From contig CAXXPU010000012.1 in NCBI GenBank assembly GCA_963666875.2, forward strand, positions 69,789-133,788: a DNA stretch of 64,000 nt. The letters run 5' to 3'. The notes under the pieces were generated by a model that was not told the origin of the DNA, searched no databases, and saw only the letters and a program-made list of their open reading frames with translations. Made by a program: the position numbers and the translations under genes. This document shows, piece by piece, positions 27,093 through 37,200 of the stretch; positions within the stretch are counted from its first letter, which is position 1, and each line of letters starts with the position of its first letter. The DNA is from G963662655 sp963666875. GTDB lineage: Bacteria; Cloacimonadota; Cloacimonadia; Cloacimonadales; JAIOQZ01.

Positions 27093-27422
27093 ATTCTCCC
27101 CAGAATAAAATTCTTAATTTTCTATTATCCCAATAATATAGGTTTTGTCAACAAAAAGATGCATGATCGGATTGCGCCTTTCCGGCGCCATCAGCTATTA
27201 GCTCTATTCCGACACCGATCCGTATGGCGATTTCGCCACCCACGAACATGCGATGAAGAAATTCCTCGTCGTCAAGGCGATAATTTATTCCGCTTGACAT
27301 TGAGACAAAAAAATATTGACAATATGCTAATTATGCAATCAGGATTGAATCAATATCTGTCTTGATGAAAAGATTGGCGTAACTTCTATTACCTAACTGA
27401 AATTACCGACAAAGGAGGAATC
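27093..27422. other. Intergenic region with a gene remnant and A+T-rich leader
   Basis: The first half holds a decayed FN3 C-terminus (27169-27297). The second half is A+T-rich with two TTGACA hexamers (27294-27299 and 27316-27321), neither with a well-placed TATAAT. It presumably contains the patatin promoter; AAAGGAGG lies at its end as the ribosome site. Confidence 0.5.
27169..27297 (+). pseudogene. Remnant of an exported protein's C-terminal FN3 module
   Basis: Read in one frame this gives GLRLSGAISY, a TAG stop (27199-27201), then LYSDTDPYGDFATHEHAMKK, FLVVKAIIYSA and a stop. The order SGA-x-SY / YS-x-x-DPYGDF / KK-[FY]-x-V-KA is that of the terminal FN3 modules in this window (for example YRVYSCDDPYADF ... 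QYYRVVA in the first gene). No upstream coding frame connects to it. Confidence 0.5.
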
Positions 27423-28463
27423 ATGGCGGTTCAATTCAGGGCCTGTGCATTAGAGGGCGGCGGCGTGAAGGGGATTGCATTTGTGGGAGCCTTTCAAGTG
27501 CTATCTCAACGCGGTTATTTAGACAATATCGTGCGTATAGGCGGAACGAGTGCCGGTGCGATTAACGCGTTACTTTTTGCCCTTGGTTTTTCAATTCAGG
27601 AACAATTTGACATTCTGGCTTCGACAGATTTCAAGAAATTTATGGACGATTCGTTCGGCTTCGTTCGAGATTTCAAACGTCTCTGGACGGAGTTCGGCTG
27701 GAACAAGGGTGATTTCTTCACTGAATGGATCGGGAAATTGGTCGAGAAGAAACTGGGGACCGCCAACGCAACATTCCAGGACTTGCGAGAGGCTGGAAGG
27801 CCTGACCTGTATGTGATCGGAACCAATCTCTCGATCGGATTCTCCGAGGTGTTTTCCTATGAACGATATCCTGAAATGCCTATAGCTACTGCCCTGAGGA
27901 TCAGTATGTCAATACCGCTGTTTTTCAGGGCGGTTCGGTTTGGCGAGCGTAAGGATGTGTACGTCGATGGTGGTGTACAAAATAATTACCCGGTCAAGCT
28001 TTTCGATCGCCTCAAGTACATCGACATGGCAAATGAAAAAGAAGCCGCGAGATACGTCGATTATTATAATAAGGAAAATGCTTTGTTTTTGATGAACAGA
28101 CCCGACAAGAGTCCATACGTGTACAACAAACAAACATTGGGGCTCCGCCTGGACAGCGAAGAGGATGTCGCCCTCTTCCGCTATAACGAACCTCGCAAAG
28201 GCAAAGAAATAAAAACCTTTCCTCAATATGCAAATGCTTTGCTGTCCGCATTGATGCAAACCCAGGAAAACCAGCACCTGCACAGTGACGACTGGCACCG
28301 AACCATCTATATCAACACCCTCGATGTGCACACGACAGACTTCGACCTGTCCGACGAAAAGAAACAAAAGCTTGTTCAGCAAGGAATCGAAGGTGCCGAA
28401 ACGTATCTCAAGTGGTTTGAAGATCCGAAAGAAAACCCGATGAACCGTATTTCGAAATCATGA
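27423..28463 (+). CDS. Patatin-like phospholipase
   Basis: 346 residues. All patatin hallmarks are visible: the oxyanion-hole motif GGGVKG at 12-17, the nucleophile elbow GTSAG with Ser43, and the catalytic Asp182 in VDGGVQNNYP. Patatins are Ser-Asp lipid acyl hydrolases that release fatty acids from membrane phospholipids. There is no signal peptide, so it is probably cytoplasmic and acts on the inner membrane. The C-terminal part (about 200-346) is not recognised. AAAGGAGG precedes the ATG. The stop codon overlaps the next gene's start by 4 nt, so the two are translationally coupled. The region looks more A+T-rich than its neighbours, which may mean transfer. Function in lipid turnover or in defence are both possible. 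Confidence 0.88.
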   Translation: MAVQFRACALEGGGVKGIAFVGAFQVLSQRGYLDNIVRIGGTSAGAINALLFALGFSIQEQFDILASTDFKKFMDDSFGFVRDFKRLWTEFGWNKGDFFTEWIGKLVEKKLGTANATFQDLREAGRPDLYVIGTNLSIGFSEVFSYERYPEMPIATALRISMSIPLFFRAVRFGERKDVYVDGGVQNNYPVKLFDRLKYIDMANEKEAARYVDYYNKENALFLMNRPDKSPYVYNKQTLGLRLDSEEDVALFRYNEPRKGKEIKTFPQYANALLSALMQTQENQHLHSDDWHRTIYINTLDVHTTDFDLSDEKKQKLVQQGIEGAETYLKWFEDPKENPMNRISKS

Positions 28464-29209
28464 AAAAGACAACGTTTATCTCGTGGGTCAGTGTTCTTCT
28501 AACACTTGTTTTGTTGGCCGGTATCGCTCTGACAGGCTGCCAGCAAAGAAGGAACCACATCCCCAAAATGGCCAGTAATCCCTTACATGATCGCAACAGA
28601 ATCACAACAGATTCCGACAGCCTTGGGCAATACGAGCTTGATGAATACACTGCTCACATGTCGGCGGATACTCTGTTGAAAATCCCGGGAAAGCCAGGTA
28701 AACTTCTGTTTTCAATCGGAATTCCCGGACATATACCATCTTTCATCGGATGGGAAGGACTGGGACATGACGAGGTAACCTTCCCGGCGCGAGGGCGCTA
28801 TGCGAAAATCCAGATTTCGGCTCCCGCGTTTGAAATCCGTGCAGCAGATAAAAAGCTAGAAGACAATACCATGATCGTCGCGATCGATCCCACCGGTTCT
28901 GAGTTTTTTCTCTCTATCGTACCCTTGACCACCGGTCGCAGCGAAATCAGCGCGACGGTTTTTATGCATAATCTGCCGGATTGCAGCGATCCGGGAGTTT
29001 CCAAGGTACCCCCGATTCTCAAGATCAATGTTCGGGTGGATCGGTGGTCGAAATGTAGAATAGGTATCAACAAGATGCTCGATATCCTCTGGGAAAAGTT
29101 TCTCGATTTCTGGGCTGCATTCGTTGCGTTGTTTCTGGGGCTCATGCTCTATTTCGTTCGTAAGGCGATCAAGAAAAAAACCGGCTATTCCGGCAAAGAT
29201 GACTCCTAA
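28460..29209 (+). CDS. Membrane-anchored lipoprotein with beta-sandwich domain, coupled to patatin
   Basis: 249 residues. The N-terminal lipoprotein signal ends in ALTGC (Cys27). A beta-rich domain follows (about 65-200), with AKIQISAPAFEIRAADKK and FLSIVPLTTGRSEISATVFM. A C-terminal transmembrane helix covers about 216-238 (FLDFWAAFVALFLGLMLYF), with a positively charged tail. From memory, the pattern (M/K-x-x-L-x-G/A-x-x-FEI ... W/F-x-x-x-PL-x-x-G-x-x-x-L/I-x-x-x-V, then a W-rich membrane segment) resembles beta-sandwich membrane proteins found near conflict-system effectors. That link was not tested. It overlaps the patatin stop by 4 nt (ATGA). The function is unknown; membrane anchoring or sensing for the patatin is inferred. 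Confidence 0.6.
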   Translation: MKKTTFISWVSVLLTLVLLAGIALTGCQQRRNHIPKMASNPLHDRNRITTDSDSLGQYELDEYTAHMSADTLLKIPGKPGKLLFSIGIPGHIPSFIGWEGLGHDEVTFPARGRYAKIQISAPAFEIRAADKKLEDNTMIVAIDPTGSEFFLSIVPLTTGRSEISATVFMHNLPDCSDPGVSKVPPILKINVRVDRWSKCRIGINKMLDILWEKFLDFWAAFVALFLGLMLYFVRKAIKKKTGYSGKDDS

Positions 29210-29278
29210 GTCAATCGCTTGACAGGATGTGACGCTGGGTAGAAAAATATCTCGTTGAATCAACAGGAGATTTAGTGA

Positions 29279-29872
29279 TTGAAAGAACGTGAGAGTAGTA
29301 TCGTCACCACCAATCGTTTACGCATCCGCGTCGCATTGCCGAACGACAACGACATCGATATCCTCTACGAACTGTGGAACGATCCTATCGTCATGCGGTT
29401 CGTCGGCTTCCCGGAAGGGCTGTTCATCAGTCGCGAGCAGCTCAGGAAGCAACTGACGATCGAGCGCGACGACCCTTTCAACCGCGTGCTGATGGCGGAG
29501 CGGAAAGAGGACGGCGTTGTGGTCGGACAGTGCAAGCTGGGCGGTGTCAACGACGACAACGTGGCACACACGGACGTCAAGCTGCTGCCGATGTTCCAGG
29601 GCATGGGCTACGGCACGGAGATCAAGCACGCGCTGGTCGATTACCAGTTCACGCACACGGACTGCCGTGCAGTGGAAGGCTCGCCCAACAAGGACAACCA
29701 TGCCTCGATCCGGATGCAGGAGAAGGTGGGCGGAGTCGTCGTTGCCGAGGGCGTGTTCAAGGCGCCGGTGAATAGCGATATCCCGCGCTGCGACGTCCCG
29801 TACCTGCTTTACCATGTTTCACGGGAAACGTGGGAGAAGAATCAAACTTCCGATCAATCGATGTCACCCTGA
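29279..29872 (+). CDS. GNAT-family N-acetyltransferase
   Basis: 197 residues with the GCN5-related fold: TNRLRIRVALPNDNDIDIL at the N-terminus, GQCKLGGVNDD and HTDVKLLPMFQGMGYGTEIKHALVDY. The segment QGMGYGTE is the acetyl-CoA pyrophosphate-binding Q/R-x-x-G-x-G/A motif. It most resembles the RimJ/RimL-type acetyltransferases that act on ribosomal proteins or small molecules; the substrate is not predictable. No in-frame ATG is suitable, so a TTG start is taken, 8 nt after AGGAGA. The last residues (DQSMSP) and stop lie in a repeat-like stretch, so the native C-terminus may have been altered. Confidence 0.75.
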   Translation: MKERESSIVTTNRLRIRVALPNDNDIDILYELWNDPIVMRFVGFPEGLFISREQLRKQLTIERDDPFNRVLMAERKEDGVVVGQCKLGGVNDDNVAHTDVKLLPMFQGMGYGTEIKHALVDYQFTHTDCRAVEGSPNKDNHASIRMQEKVGGVVVAEGVFKAPVNSDIPRCDVPYLLYHVSRETWEKNQTSDQSMSP

Positions 29873-30001
29873 GTAATGAGGAACGAGTGTATCGAAGGGT
29901 CTTCCGAATGTTTGATTCGCTGCCCATGCTTTCACGCATAACATTCAGAAGATCCGCAAGCGGAACACTCTCTTCTCCTTCCCCTTTGACAAAGGGGAAG
30001 G
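29865..30001. repeat. Two repeat-like hairpins between the GNAT and M6 protease genes
   Basis: The stretch ACCCTGAG ... CGAAGGGT (29866-29900) resembles a widespread intergenic repeat. CCTTCCCCTTT (29977-29987) and AAAGGGGAAGG (29991-30001) form a perfect 11-bp stem with a 3-nt loop. Neither is followed by a T-run. The 244-bp gap holds no gene. Confidence 0.5.
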
Positions 30002-30116
30002 TTTGGGATGGGGTTTCTCTATTACCAACCATTCACGAAAATATTAATTGCCACAAAACGGACTTTCTTGAAATTTTACCCGAAGATGTGCGTTATATAC
30101 TCTTAGAGGAGGATTC

Positions 30117-33100
30117 ATGTCTCGAAAATCATATTGGTTATTGCTTGTGTCGCTGCTGGCGACCGCGCTGTGGTCTATGCCTCCGCATCCGCTCAAGCAG
30201 GACATTTCAGGCTATCCGGACACGGCGGAACTGCGTCATGCTCCCTTCAAGGCAATATCGAGAGTCGATGGAATCCCGCAGACGGTTCTGACCATCATGG
30301 TCGAGTATGCCGATGTCAAGTTCGACGATGTCGCCGACTACCCGGATAATCTGGTGCACGATTCGACGTTTGTCGATGCGGGGATCCGTCACCTTCAGGA
30401 GTTCTGGCAGGATGCCTCCCACGGAGCGTACGTCTTCGATTACGAAATATACGACCGCGTCGTGCTGTCGAAGAATATGGATTACTACGGCGACGACAAC
30501 TACCGCGAACGCATCGTCGAGATGGTAGAAGAGATGGTCGTAGCGCTCGATCCAGTCATCGATTTCAACGACTACGACGCCTATATCATCTTCCACGCGG
30601 GTGCCGGACAGGAATCGGACATCTACGACACCAACCCCGGGACCATCTGGAGTACGTTCATCAACTACTGGGATATGAAGGATTACTACGATCCCGACGA
30701 CGAAAACCCGGATTTTCAGGGAATCCCCACCGATGACGGCGTTTATATGACGGAGTTCTCGATCGTGCCGGAGAGCCAGTGGCAGAGCGATTTCACCGTA
30801 GCCGATCCCATTCTGGGCATCCTCGGTGTCCTGGCACACGAGTTCGGGCATCAGCTCGGGCTTCCCACGCTTTACGACAACTATTCAGGCAACGGGAAAT
30901 CCTCCGGAATCGGCAATTTCGGGGTGATGGGAACCGGCGCCTGGAACGCGCTGGGATACGTACCGCCCATGCCCTGTGCATGGAGCCGTTACTACCTCGG
31001 CTGGGAAACGGCGATCGAGGTTACCCAGAACTTCCAGAATGCGCAAGTCGATTACGTCCTCTCAGACGATATCGGAACAACGAAAGTATATAAGATACCG
31101 ATCTCCGATAAAGAGTATTTCCTGATCGAAAACCGGCAGCAGAACCCGGACAACAGCACCTCGCAGGCAACGGGCGAACCGAGCTTTACCTTCCCGCTCC
31201 TCGAAGAGGGCCAGGACTACTACCCGGAAGGACACGCCAACGCCGGAGACCCGAAATTCAATTGGGTCGAGAATTCCTATCTGGGCTGCGAGTGGGACTT
31301 TTATCTGCCCGGATACGGCGGCCCGGAAGTGCCGGTAATCGATCCGATATCAGGCGATACCAACGACGAGATCATCGACGGATCGGGCATCCTGATCTGG
31401 CACATCGACGAATACGTTATCGATGCGTCTTTCACGCCCGACTTCGAATACAACACGGTCAACGCGACCGCGCAACATAAGGGCGTCGATCTGGAAGAAG
31501 CCGACGGCGTCCAGCACATGGACTCCTACTATCCCGATCCCTGCCGTACCGGCTCGCCGCGCGACGCTTATCGCGAAGGCAACAACACCTATTTCGGCTT
31601 GTCGGTCGATCCGGATACCGGCGATAACTCGCTTCCTACTGCGGACAGCTACTATGGTGGAACGTCGATGGAAGTGATCGACATCGGGCCTTCGGATCTG
31701 GTCATGCAATTCTCGGTGCGATTCGAGTGGAACCTCGATACCGGATACGCCGGAACCAACGACTTCGGCGCGCAGGTGAGTGACTTCGATAACGACGGCG
31801 CGATCGAGATATTCTACCCCATGCCCAACGGCGAACTCTACTTCTGGCGGGACGACGAACGTCTTGTAGGTGGCGGCTTCCCGGACGATACCGTATTCCA
31901 GGGGACCATCGAAAAGATCTACGCTTACGACGAAGAATCCGACATGTTTTTGATTCCATGCAAGATCAACAATGGTCCAACCTACGCATACATCTTCACG
32001 CCGCGAGACTCGACGTTCGCCTACACCGAGTTTTTCACCGACCGCACCTGGGCGAGTCATCCAGTCATCATCCCGGAGTCAGCCAGTGGATACAAAGCGT
32101 TTCTGCCGCTGCACAGCGATGCAGGAACCGAAATCGTGGTTCTGGACGAGGATTGGCAGATTGCCGATACCTGGCAGTACGACGATTCACTGAGTGCCAA
32201 CCCCATCTACGACACGACTGGCCAAAAACTGATCACGTTCCATAAGCAGACAGCCAATTCATGGATGATGCGGAAATGGAATCTCGCCAATCCGAACCAG
32301 CCCGATGATTATCCGCTCGATGCGCTTCACGGCGTCGAGGCATTATCGTACGCACTCAGCGCCGACATCAATTCATCGGTCGAAGGGAGCGAAATCATCT
32401 TGATGAGTTCGGACAACCGCGTGTTTCTTCTTGACGAAAACGGAACTGTATTGCCGAATTTCCCGTTGACGCTGCCCGAATCCGCGTATGGTTGTCCGAC
32501 CATTGCGGACGCAGATGCGAACGGCACGCTGGACATGCTGTTCGGCGGCGAGAATTTCATCGTTGTGTCAGGTTATAACGGCGAATTTCTCAATACGCCC
32601 ATCCAGTCGATCGACATGCCGGATACATTGGGAATCGCGGCACAGCCGATCGCGCTGGATCTCGACGGGGACGACGATCCGGAGATTCTCGGATGTCTAT
32701 CGCTGAACCGCTTCTGTATATGGGGCGATTACTACGCGCTGAAGGAATCGAAGGCGTTCAGCAGTCGCAGCAGGAGTTGTCCGGTTGCGGCGCCCGACGG
32801 CGAAGGCGGCATCACGGTTTATATCCCGTCCGATTACGGCAGGATCTTCCGCTACCGGTTCCCGGATGCGGATGAAGCGGCACTGGACGATTTGGTCTGG
32901 AGCAGCGAATTCGGTAACGCGTACCGGACTTCGAGCTGGATTGGCCCGGCGATCGAGCCACCAGCGTCTTCCGGCGGCATTTTCGCCAGGGGCGGAGTGT
33001 ATATCTTTCCCAACCCGGTGAACAATGTTTTTTCCGGCGATCCGACACTCAATATACAGGTAACGCGGAACGCCGAGGTAAAGGTCCGTATGTACGACAT

Positions 33101-33263
33101 TGCCGGGAACCTGATCTACAAGCAATCGGCTCTCTGCGATGCGAACATGCCGAACCGGGATAAATTCGAGTTGAAGGCGTCCCGATTGTCTTCGGGGCTT
33201 TATTTCATTCTTGTTGAAGCGGATGGAGATGTGAAAAAACTGAATTTCGGGGTTGAAAAATGA
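30117..33263 (+). CDS. Secreted M6-family metalloprotease with T9SS sorting domain
   Basis: 1048 residues with a short signal peptide (about 1-22). The protease domain (about 55-480) carries the zinc motif HEFGH at 241-245 followed by QLGLPTLYD, as in immune inhibitor A-like M6 peptidases. The middle (about 540-950) has FG-GAP/propeller-like repeats such as DFDNDGAIEIFYP and DLDGDDDPEILG. The last about 90 residues (IFPNPVNN ... VKVRMYDIAGNLIY ... LSSGLYFILVEADG) are a T9SS type A sorting domain, so export across the outer membrane by T9SS is expected. AGAGGAGG precedes the ATG. It overlaps or closely abuts the PorV/PorQ-like gene, which supports a shared secretion role. Confidence 0.87.
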   Translation: MSRKSYWLLLVSLLATALWSMPPHPLKQDISGYPDTAELRHAPFKAISRVDGIPQTVLTIMVEYADVKFDDVADYPDNLVHDSTFVDAGIRHLQEFWQDASHGAYVFDYEIYDRVVLSKNMDYYGDDNYRERIVEMVEEMVVALDPVIDFNDYDAYIIFHAGAGQESDIYDTNPGTIWSTFINYWDMKDYYDPDDENPDFQGIPTDDGVYMTEFSIVPESQWQSDFTVADPILGILGVLAHEFGHQLGLPTLYDNYSGNGKSSGIGNFGVMGTGAWNALGYVPPMPCAWSRYYLGWETAIEVTQNFQNAQVDYVLSDDIGTTKVYKIPISDKEYFLIENRQQNPDNSTSQATGEPSFTFPLLEEGQDYYPEGHANAGDPKFNWVENSYLGCEWDFYLPGYGGPEVPVIDPISGDTNDEIIDGSGILIWHIDEYVIDASFTPDFEYNTVNATAQHKGVDLEEADGVQHMDSYYPDPCRTGSPRDAYREGNNTYFGLSVDPDTGDNSLPTADSYYGGTSMEVIDIGPSDLVMQFSVRFEWNLDTGYAGTNDFGAQVSDFDNDGAIEIFYPMPNGELYFWRDDERLVGGGFPDDTVFQGTIEKIYAYDEESDMFLIPCKINNGPTYAYIFTPRDSTFAYTEFFTDRTWASHPVIIPESASGYKAFLPLHSDAGTEIVVLDEDWQIADTWQYDDSLSANPIYDTTGQKLITFHKQTANSWMMRKWNLANPNQPDDYPLDALHGVEALSYALSADINSSVEGSEIILMSSDNRVFLLDENGTVLPNFPLTLPESAYGCPTIADADANGTLDMLFGGENFIVVSGYNGEFLNTPIQSIDMPDTLGIAAQPIALDLDGDDDPEILGCLSLNRFCIWGDYYALKESKAFSSRSRSCPVAAPDGEGGITVYIPSDYGRIFRYRFPDADEAALDDLVWSSEFGNAYRTSSWIGPAIEPPASSGGIFARGGVYIFPNPVNNVFSGDPTLNIQVTRNAEVKVRMYDIAGNLIYKQSALCDANMPNRDKFELKASRLSSGLYFILVEADGDVKKLNFGVEK

Positions 33264-33283
33264 TGAAAACCATGGGAGGTTCC

Positions 33284-34192
33284 ATGAGGAAATATATTGT
33301 ATTGGGAATCACGCTGCTGGCGCTGGTTTCCCTGTTTGCCGAGAAAGTCGATGGGAAATCGGGAGAATACGGTTTCCAGATGCTCAAGATACCTACAAGT
33401 GTCGCGGTGGCAGGAACGGGCGGAACCGGTGCGTTCTTCTCCGACGACGCCTTCGCGACAAAATCGCATCCGACCGCCGGTGTGATCAACCGTATCAGCG
33501 GCATCTCACTGGTCTCCAATCAGTGGCTGTTCGATACGCAGATGACCAACCTGGGCGTGAACAATTCCGACGGCAAGACATCGATCGGATTAACCCTGCG
33601 CTATCTGGATTACGGCGACTTCGAAAACCGTGACGATCAGGCAGTCCTGACCGGTGAATACCACCCGATGGACCTGGATATCATGGTCAACTACGGATTC
33701 CGCCTGCATCCGAACCACTACGCCGGCGTCAATCTCAGCCTGCTGTACGAGAAGATCAACACTGCTTCCAGCTATGGTCTCGCCACGGATATCGGCTACA
33801 CATGGCTGACACCGCTGAAGGGCATGAAGACCTATCTCACGGTGAAGAATCTGGGCGTCACCTCGGAGATGGAATCCGAAGCAATCGATCTGCCGATCGG
33901 CTACGAACTCGGTTTCGCCAAGGATTTCGATTTCGAGAGCTTCCTTCTGGAGGGAGACCTGCGATTCCTGAAGTACGAAGACGACGACAACATGAAGGCG
34001 AATATCGGACTCTCGGCAACGTTCCTGGAAATCCTTCGGCTACGCGCCGGGTACAAAGTCAATTACGATATCGAGGATATCAGTGCCGGTATCGGTATTC
34101 ATTGGAAGAGTATTGGGGTCGATTATACCTGGATTCCGATCAAGGAAGAGATCGGCGACGTCCACATGATCGGTCTGACCTATAGTTTCTAA
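33284..34192 (+). CDS. PorV/PorQ-family outer membrane protein
   Basis: 302 residues from the ATG at 33284, chosen because GGGAGG precedes it and a signal peptide follows (MRKYIVLGITLLALVSLFA). An ATG at 33260 overlapping the protease stop is possible but gives a poor signal peptide. The body is a series of amphipathic strands typical of a small outer membrane beta-barrel. It opens with GFQMLKIPTSVAVAGTGGTGAFFSDDAFATKSHP, the characteristic PorV/PorQ start, and ends in aromatic GLTYSF. In Bacteroidetes PorV carries T9SS cargo from the translocon to the attachment complex. Its place between two genes for T9SS-tailed proteases fits that role, but the T9SS core genes are not in this window. Confidence 0.78.
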   Translation: MRKYIVLGITLLALVSLFAEKVDGKSGEYGFQMLKIPTSVAVAGTGGTGAFFSDDAFATKSHPTAGVINRISGISLVSNQWLFDTQMTNLGVNNSDGKTSIGLTLRYLDYGDFENRDDQAVLTGEYHPMDLDIMVNYGFRLHPNHYAGVNLSLLYEKINTASSYGLATDIGYTWLTPLKGMKTYLTVKNLGVTSEMESEAIDLPIGYELGFAKDFDFESFLLEGDLRFLKYEDDDNMKANIGLSATFLEILRLRAGYKVNYDIEDISAGIGIHWKSIGVDYTWIPIKEEIGDVHMIGLTYSF

Positions 34193-34227
34193 TTCAACCG
34201 GAATGATTCATTAAAAAAGGAGATTTC

Positions 34228-37200
34228 GTGGTAAGACGAATCGTAATAGCCATTATGCTGCTTCAGGCGGTTTTCGCATTTTCGCTGGATTACACACCGC
34301 GTCAGATGATTATCCGTACCTCCCAACCGGTCAGTTTGCGACAAAATTCATTCGGGCTCACCAGCTTCGATTCATTCCTTCAGTCGAAGCAGGTCAGAGA
34401 ACTGAAACCGGTGCTGAAAAAGGCGGACAACCGATACTTCGTCGCTACTTTCGACAATGAACTGGACTGGCAGCAGATTCGTTCGCAAAATCAGCGTTTC
34501 GACGGCATCGACTACATTCAGCCGAACTATATCAATAAACTCTACGTCACGCCGAACGATCCATATTTCGTCAATCAACAGCTCGATCTGGTCGAGGTTC
34601 CGGAAGCCTGGGAAACCGTTACCGGAAATGATCAGATTATCGTGGGTGTGATCGATTCAGGTTTGTTCTTCAATCACCCCGATCTCCAGAACAACGTTTA
34701 TTACAACGCAGGAGAGATACCCGACAACGGTATCGACGACGACAACAACGGCTATATCGACGACTGGCGGGGATGGGACTTCGTTGACGCGCCCGAGCTG
34801 GAAGGCATCGCACTGGGCGATTATCTCGACCAGGACAACGACGCCACCGACGAGAACAAGCACGGTACCCACGTCAGCGGCATCATCTGCGCCGACACCA
34901 ACAACAATCTCGGCGTGGCGGGCATCATGTACAATTGCCGTCTGATGGTCATCCGCGCCGGCTTCCGCACCACCGAGGGTTACGGTTATCTTCAGGACGA
35001 CGACAGCGCAGCGGCGATCGTGTATGCCGCGGACATGGGCGCCGATGTGATCAACCTCAGCTGGGGCGATACGAACTATTCCGACATCATCGCCGACGCC
35101 TGTCAGTACGCCTACGACCACGGCACGATTATTGTCGCGTCCGCGGGTAACGACCCCGTTCCCGGACTCAGCTACCCGGCGAAGCTTTCGACCACGATCG
35201 CGGTCGGAGCCGTTGACAGCTACTACAACCTGACCGGCTTCAGCAGCTACGGTCCCAATCTCGATCTGATGGCGCCCGGTCAGCAAATCCTGAGTACATA
35301 CGATGTCGAGGACGACGGAACCGGTACGTACGAAGAGCAGTCGGGAACGTCGATGGCGGCGCCGTTCGTTACCGGAGCCGTGGGTCTGCTGCTTTCGAAG
35401 AATCCCAATCTCGATTTCCACGCGGTGCGTTCCAAGCTGGCACAGTCGGCGGACGACTACGGCGACGAAGGCTACGATAATTTTTACGGAAACGGCGTTC
35501 TGAACGTTAACAAGCTGGTGGCAAACGAATCACTGCCTTTCATCGAGATTACTTACCCGGAAGAGAGTATGGGTCTGAACGAGAGCTTCGACATCGTCGG
35601 AACGGTAACCGCGCCCAATTTCTTCAGGTATTCGGTTATGTACACCGACAAGGCCCTTCCCGAAGAGATGGACTGGCTCGATGTGGTTAATCATACCAAC
35701 ACGCCCACGTTCCATTACGATGAGGTGGAAGACGACGTTATTGCCAGATTCAACGTGCTGGATCTCTTCCCGGACGGAACCTACCTGATAAAGATCGAAG
35801 TGCTTACCACCGACGGTAAACGCTACAACTACCGTCGCACCGTCGGCATCGATCAATCGCCGCCGGTTCTGGATACGAACAGATTCGGCATTTTCCTTCG
35901 CTACGAAGACGAGATTCCGGTCTATTATATCCAGGCAATCTACGACGAACCGGTCATTCTGGAAGCTGCCTGCTTCATGCAGAATGGACAGGAATACACA
36001 TTCTTCAGCGATTACAGCGATTCGCTACAGATCGTTCGCATTCCGGGAACCATTCCCGAAGGCGTCATCGATATTCAACTTACCGCCACCAATACTACCG
36101 GTCTCAGTAGCACTTCCAATACTTACGAGAATGTCGCCGATATTCGTTTCGATTCGGTGAATATCCACGATTATACGCAAAACCTTTCTGGAATCGGACT
36201 GGTACCGGTGCCGGTAAAAGCAACAGGCGACAGAAGATTCATCGGCATGACGATGTCCTCGGGCTACGGTCCGGTGCAATTCTATCAGATCGTCAACAAC
36301 AGTGTGGTCAGCATTCCAGGTTCGACGTTCAGCGACCAATTCTGGCCTCTCTCGGTGGGCGACACCGACGGGGAGCGACTGGAAGTACTCGGGTTGAATC
36401 TCGATACTGCCACGCTCTATGAGGTGGCGCCGGGCGCCGATCCGGACTCGTACGCCTTTATCCCGATGTGGAATCAGGCGAACGTCTCGGGCGGTAAATT
36501 CACCGATTTCGATGGCGATAACATGGATGACATCATCCTGGTCACCAATATCACCTCCGGTAGGGTGCTCAAGCTGTACAAGCGATCCGGAACGAATTAC
36601 AACGAAGAAGAAACCCTCACCAACGGTACGACGACCCTCTCCAGAAACATGTTTGTTCCCACGGTGTTTTGCGACGATTTCGACAACGATGGAAATCCCG
36701 AAATCCTGGCTGCGGATATCGACGGCGATGTCATCATCTACGAAAACAGCACCGGATCGTTCGAGCAGACATGGACAACCAGGCTGCCTATTACAGACGC
36801 ATACTATCTCGCAATCGGTGACTTCACCGGAAACCGCCACACCGACTTCTGCGTTGGCGGATCTCAGTCCGATACTTCAGACCCCAACAAGACCTTCTGG
36901 TACTTCCAGTTCTTCAAAGGGGTAAACGACAACCAGTATGAGACGATCGGACAACTGATGTTCACCAAGGTAGAATCCGAAAACTCGATCACGTCCGTCG
37001 ATATCGATGACGACGGTAACGACGAACTGATCTTCTCGCTTTCACCCAACATCTATGTAATCGATTACGTGGATGGCAGGTTTGTTCCCGTGTGGCGCGG
37101 ATCTTCGGACAAATCATATTACACGGTAGCCTTCCCGGCAACCGATACCGAACCGGCCACCTTCCTGTTTAACGACATCCACAATGGCACCTATTTCTCG

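Noticed and set aside
27078..27365. 95-codon open frame before the patatin gene
   Set aside because: It lies out of frame with the FN3 remnant, has no ribosome site and no coding-like composition.
27423..29209. CBASS operon
   Set aside because: A patatin effector is present, but no cyclic-oligonucleotide synthase, Cap2 or Cap3 gene lies nearby, so the known system is not supported.
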